A stretch of 64,000 bases of DNA from Diacronema lutheri (taxonomy: Eukaryota > Haptophyta > Pavlovophyceae > Pavlovales > Pavlovaceae): assembly GCA_019448385.1 (NCBI GenBank), contig JAGTXO010000018.1, positions 496,001 to 560,000 of the forward strand, written 5' to 3'. Positions 60,401 to 64,000 of the stretch are shown piece by piece (within the stretch, counting starts at the first letter, position 1; every line of letters starts with the position of its first letter). Made by a program: the position numbers and the translations under genes. The notes under the pieces are model-generated. The model saw only the letters and a program-made list of their open reading frames with translations. It was not told where the DNA came from and made no database searches.

Positions 60401-63267
60401 TCAGCCGCAGGCAGGCGCGCCCCGTGGTCGCGACCGCCGCCGCCGCCACGCGCGCCGCCGTCGGCTTCGTCGCGCTCGGCGGCGGAGACGGCGCGCGCCT
60501 CCGCTCCGTCAAAGTAGCCAATCGTTTCAATCCGGCGAAGCAGCGCCGCGAGGATATGGTAAAATGCAGAAGCGTGCGGCGCATCGAGCGCCAGCGCGAG
60601 CAGCGCGCTGCCGAGCGCGTACGCGCCGCGCGCGAGCTGCGTGGCGGCCACGCTCTTGAACAGCTCAACCGCAAACTGGCGCACGTGGTGCAGCAGCTGC
60701 CAGTCACACCCGTTCGCCGCGTACACGTCGCCCTCGTCCGCCGCGTGCAGCAGCAGCGACGAGCTCAGCGCGCGCGAACCCGCGTCGTCGCCGTCGCCGC
60801 CGCCACCGCCGCGCCGCCCGCCGCCATCGTCACCACCGGCGCCGGCGCCGGCGACGCCGCCGCCTGCCTCGTCCATGAGCGCGGTCAGGTCGAGCCGCTC
60901 GACGACGCGCACGATGGCGTCGAGCAAGCTCTCGAGGAGGAGCGCGCACACGCGCGCGCGCGCGGGCTCGTCTGCCGGCGGCTCCTCGTGCTGCCTGATT
61001 GAATCCCACAGGCCGCTGGCGCCCATCACGCTGTGCCCGCCTCCGCCGCCACCGCCGCCGCCGCGTGCGCCGCCGTGCGCGCTGCCGCCGAGCGCGCCGC
61101 CGAACGCGGAGCGCGTTGCGTCCTCACCGCCTCCGCTCGCGCCCGGCGCGTCGCCGCCCTCGCCTTCGCTTGCGCGCGCCGAGGCAAGGACGCCGAGCGG
61201 GCCTGCCGGTGCGCCGTGCGCGGCCGTGACGCCACCCGTCACGCCGGTTACGAAGGGCGCGCGCGCGCCCTGCACGGCGTTTGGCGAGAGGAGGCGCCTC
61301 CAAATGCCATGCACGAATGTCCCGGGCAGCTTGACGACCACGCGCCCGCCTGGCGCGGCCGCGAGCCCCGCGACGGAGACAAGCAGCCCTCCAAAGGCGA
61401 AGCGGTTTAAAACCTGGCGCAGGGCCAAGCCGTGGGCGTGCAGTGCAAAGAGCAGCTGCCGGCATGCGAGCGCGCATTGCCACTGCTGCCGCTCGCTCGT
61501 CTGCCCAAAGCGGCGGAGCGTCGTCGTGAGCAGGTGCTCTACGAGCTCAATAACAGACGCGCCGAGCTCGGAGGGGCGCGAGACTTTGATGATCGATGAG
61601 AGCGCGCGCGTGACCGTCGCGAGCTGCCATGTTGCGTCATCTGCCGACGAGCCCGCCGCGTAGGCGTAGGCGCCACCGCCATCCGCGCCACCGCCACCGT
61701 CCGCGCCGCTGCCACCGCCGCCAGCGAGCGCGCCGCCCGCCTCCGCGTCTGGCGGGAAGAGATGGCGGCCGTATTGGCACAGTTGCTGCAGCTGCGCGGG
61801 CACGTGCTCCGGGCACACGTGCGCCATCGGCGCTGCGAGCTCGCCGACGAGCTGCACGGCGATCAGCATGGCTTCGTCGCTCCCGCCGTCGCTCGCCGCC
61901 GAGGCCTGCAGCTCTCCTGCCTGGTCCGAAAGGAAGTTGTACGCTTTGATCGCAAGCCTGGGCAAAGATGAAATTGGGCGCCACGGCACGAGACGGAAGG
62001 CGCGCACGAACTGCGCGGCAGCGTGAGGCGCGCAGCGAGGGCTAGCTCGCATCGCATTCGCACGCGCCAACGGACGCCTTGCATCGCACCTCGCCTCATC
62101 GCGCCGGCCGCCGTCTGCGCTGTCGGCCGCGTCTGGCGGCGGCGGTGGCCACGCGGACAAAATCCAGCGCGCGACCGCGCGCACGAGGGCGGTGAGCGCC
62201 GCCTTGCCGTGATTACGCATGTCCGGGTTCTTGTGCCGGCAGGTCTCGAGCACGTCGAGCCAGATCGCCGGGCTCGGCTCGGCGAGATCGCGCGCGGCGA
62301 AGGGCGCGAAATGGCGGTGCATGTGAAAAGCGAGAAGGCGGATTGCCGACAGTCGCGCTGCGTACCGAGTCGCGTGCTCGGACTGGCGCAAAAAGGCGCG
62401 AACGTGCTTGTACAGGCCCTCGGCCTCGTCGCGCCGCAGCTCCTTCCCGCGCGCGCTCGCCATCGGCCCGCGCAGCAGGCTGCTCAGACCGTCGAGCACG
62501 CCCGCGACGAGTTCAAACGAGCCGGCGCCGCCACCGCCCGTGCCGACCGTGCCGAGCCTCGTGAGCAGGTCGCTGTAGAGCGTGCTGATGCCGCGATCGA
62601 CGTAAAAGCCATGGCCGATGCTGAACGCTTCCGTCGGGAAGTGCTCGGCGAGCGCGCCGAGCACGCGCAGGCATGCGCCGACGACGTTGCCCGGCGCGGT
62701 GCTCTTGCCGAGCGCCGTCACGCACGACGAGCCGCTCGTTGTGAGCGCCGTGTGGAGCTCGCGGTGAATCTCGTCGACGGCAATTTCGCGGCTCATCCCG
62801 AGGCGCGCCGCGATCGGCATCAGCTCGAGCAGCACGCCCATCGCCGCGATGCGCACGCCATTGCCGCCCTTGCCGCCGCCCTCGCGCGCGAAGAGATCGA
62901 GCGACACCTCCCGGAGCGCGAGCAGGTGGTCGGCGATCCGGTCCTCGACAATGGTCACGTAGCGACCAACGAAGAGGAGCAGCTCGCGCCGGAGCACCTG
63001 CCCGTTCTCACTCTCGCGCGCCCTCGCGCCCGTCGGGTCGTCCGCGCTCGCGTACGGTGCCGGATTCCCCTTGAGCCGCAGGAATCGCAGCACGCCCTCG
63101 TCGAGGCGATCGCTGAAGAGCGCCGACGAGCAGAGGGGAAACTCATCGGGCGTGCGGTCAGTGCAAAACGTGAAGAGCGCGTCGACCACGTCCTTGGGCG
63201 CGACTGTGCCGCGCGCCGCGTCATGCACTGCACCCAACAAGATCTCGAGCTGATCGACGGCCGTCAT
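47766..63267 (-). CDS. PRKDC: DNA-dependent protein kinase catalytic subunit (DNA-PKcs)
   Basis: Two exons: 63267-48236 (15.0 kb, one open frame) and 48063-47766, phase 2, giving 5109 residues against 4128 in human. PI3K-like kinase at the C-terminus: LLVKGGEDLRLDQR from residue 4697, catalytic GIGDRHLDNFLL (4877-4888, D4880, N4885), IDFGHAFGTATFMLPVPEL, then EPIADWLK. The final exon supplies ERKLAGAHPSHLTLADL and the FATC end TDPNILGRTWMGW, both specific to DNA-PKcs rather than ATM, ATR or TOR. The N-terminal arm includes VAGVLDGLSSLL, matching the human NUC194-side HEAT repeats. Many Gly/Ala/Asp low-complexity inserts explain the extra length. With Ku it binds DNA ends in non-homologous end joining. 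Yeasts lack it, so this lineage keeps an ancestral NHEJ kinase. Some inserts could be short retained introns. Confidence 0.95.
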
Positions 63268-63299
63268 TGCTCCCGCCCTCCGTCCGAGAGCCGTTTGCG
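63268..63299. promoter_or_regulatory. 32-base spacer between DNA-PKcs and the next divergent gene
   Basis: ATGs at 63267 (minus) and 63300 (plus). The 32 bases are GC-rich (CTCCCGCCCTCCGTCCGAGAGCC) with no TATA-like element. Confidence 0.5.
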
Positions 63300-64000
63300 A
63301 TGGCGAACGCGCCGACCATTCGCGCTCGCCAACTCCTCCTTCAGCAGCGGTTGGAGGAGACGCGCCGGACAGCGCTGCACGCGCGCGGGCAGGATCTCAC
63401 CGTGCCCGCGCAGCTCGCGCTCGCCGTCGAGCCGAAGCGCACGCGCGTGGCGCCGCACGAGCTCGACGGCCGCTACACGCGCGCCGCGTGGCTGCTGCCG
63501 GCCGAGCTCCACCAGGACCGCTGGACGCACGCGACGCGCGACGCGCACCTCGCGGCCGCGAAGGCCGCGGCGCCGCCGCGGGGCGAGGACTTTGCGAGCG
63601 GCGTCGCCGCGTGCCTCGCGCACGACGGCGCGACGCCGCTCGTGAGCCGGCGCGCGGACGCGGAGATTGTCGCCGGGCTCGGCGGCCACGTCGGCCTTCG
63701 CCCGTCTGTCCGGCCGACGCTGCGCGCGCGTCCGCAAAGCGCGCGTGGCGAGGCCGACTTCTGTCGCCCACAGCTCTGCCGCGCGCGGCCGGGCACGACC
63801 ATCGGTGCGGGGCACGTGCGCGACCGGACGCTCTGGGCGATGGCCGCGCTCGATGCGCGACACGCGCCGCCCGCCGGCGGCGCGCGCGGCGACGGCGGCG
63901 TCCTCCGCTTCGACTGTGCGTTCGACCACGTGTCGATCGGCGCGACACGCGCGGTGCGCGCGCCCGCCACGCTGCTCTACTACCTCGAGGATGATTCGGT
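63300..64000 (+). CDS. N-terminal part of an unknown protein, cut by window edge
   Basis: The frame is open from the ATG at 63300 to the end of the window (233 codons). It begins MANAPTIRARQLLLQQRLEE with a helix, continues through Ala/Arg-rich sequence (AAWLLPAELHQDRWTHATRDAHLAAAKAA) and has some beta-like stretches near the end (FDHVSIGATRAVRAPATLLYYLEDD). No family recognised. Opposite-strand ORFs across the same bases have no ATG-supported start near an upstream promoter. An intron could begin anywhere past the visible part. Confidence 0.62.
   Translation, partial: MANAPTIRARQLLLQQRLEETRRTALHARGQDLTVPAQLALAVEPKRTRVAPHELDGRYTRAAWLLPAELHQDRWTHATRDAHLAAAKAAAPPRGEDFASGVAACLAHDGATPLVSRRADAEIVAGLGGHVGLRPSVRPTLRARPQSARGEADFCRPQLCRARPGTTIGAGHVRDRTLWAMAALDARHAPPAGGARGDGGVLRFDCAFDHVSIGATRAVRAPATLLYYLEDDS

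Noticed and set aside
62023-63645. 540-codon plus-strand ORF across the DNA-PKcs start
   Set aside because: Antisense to conserved DNA-PKcs sequence and lacks a supported start.

Overview
This 64-kb window is nuclear DNA of a compact, very GC-rich unicellular eukaryote. Nearly all sequence is coding, introns are few and short (about 90-260 bases), and the genes include eukaryote-only families (20S proteasome beta-4, ribosomal protein eL32, RNA polymerase III subunit RPC8, N-myristoyltransferase, NAA60, DNA-PKcs). No organelle, bacterial or viral block is seen and there is no tRNA or rRNA. The base composition, poly-C tracts before splice acceptors and alternating gene strands would fit a small-genome alga such as a haptophyte or pelagophyte, but the sequence alone does not settle the lineage.

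Layout. 1-9.7 kb: the 3' part of an MFS transporter (+), a chromo-barrel (Tudor-knot) protein with an acidic Gly-Asp repeat (+), a GT8-like glycosyltransferase (-), a 189-bp tandem-repeat region with an uncertain ORF, and a first BCS1-like AAA ATPase (-). 10-18.8 kb: BolA (-), PAQR/hemolysin-III membrane protein (+), RPC8 (-), PH-domain protein (+), a second BCS1-like ATPase in four exons (-), a coiled-coil protein (+), an NAA60-like acetyltransferase (-) and proteasome beta-4 (-). 18.9-27.4 kb: SAP-domain protein (+), FkbM/METTL24-like methyltransferase (-), SGNH/GDSL hydrolase (-), a three-exon unknown (+), MoaA/CNX2 (-), a small membrane protein (+) and NMT (-). 27.5-35.6 kb: a 1419-residue helical-repeat protein with a tentative PRD1/MEI1 resemblance (-), an unknown (-), a NOL7-like protein (+), a striking small protein made of three 36-residue His/Cys repeats (+), a foldback repeat cluster and a two-TM protein (-). 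36.4-64 kb: eL32 (-), a 3545-residue unknown (+), DNA-PKcs of about 5109 residues (-) and the start of another gene (+).

The genes are individually housekeeping or unknown; I see no operon-like pathway grouping. What organises them is geometry: most sit in head-to-head pairs whose start codons are only 28-155 bases apart, and neighbouring 3' ends converge within about 35-200 bases. Reconstructed introns share an unusual donor, GTG followed mostly by CG, and a CGCAG acceptor. The best candidates for something undescribed are the His/Cys repeat protein at 34.0-34.4 kb and the adjacent near-perfect 58-bp foldback at 34.8-35.0 kb.
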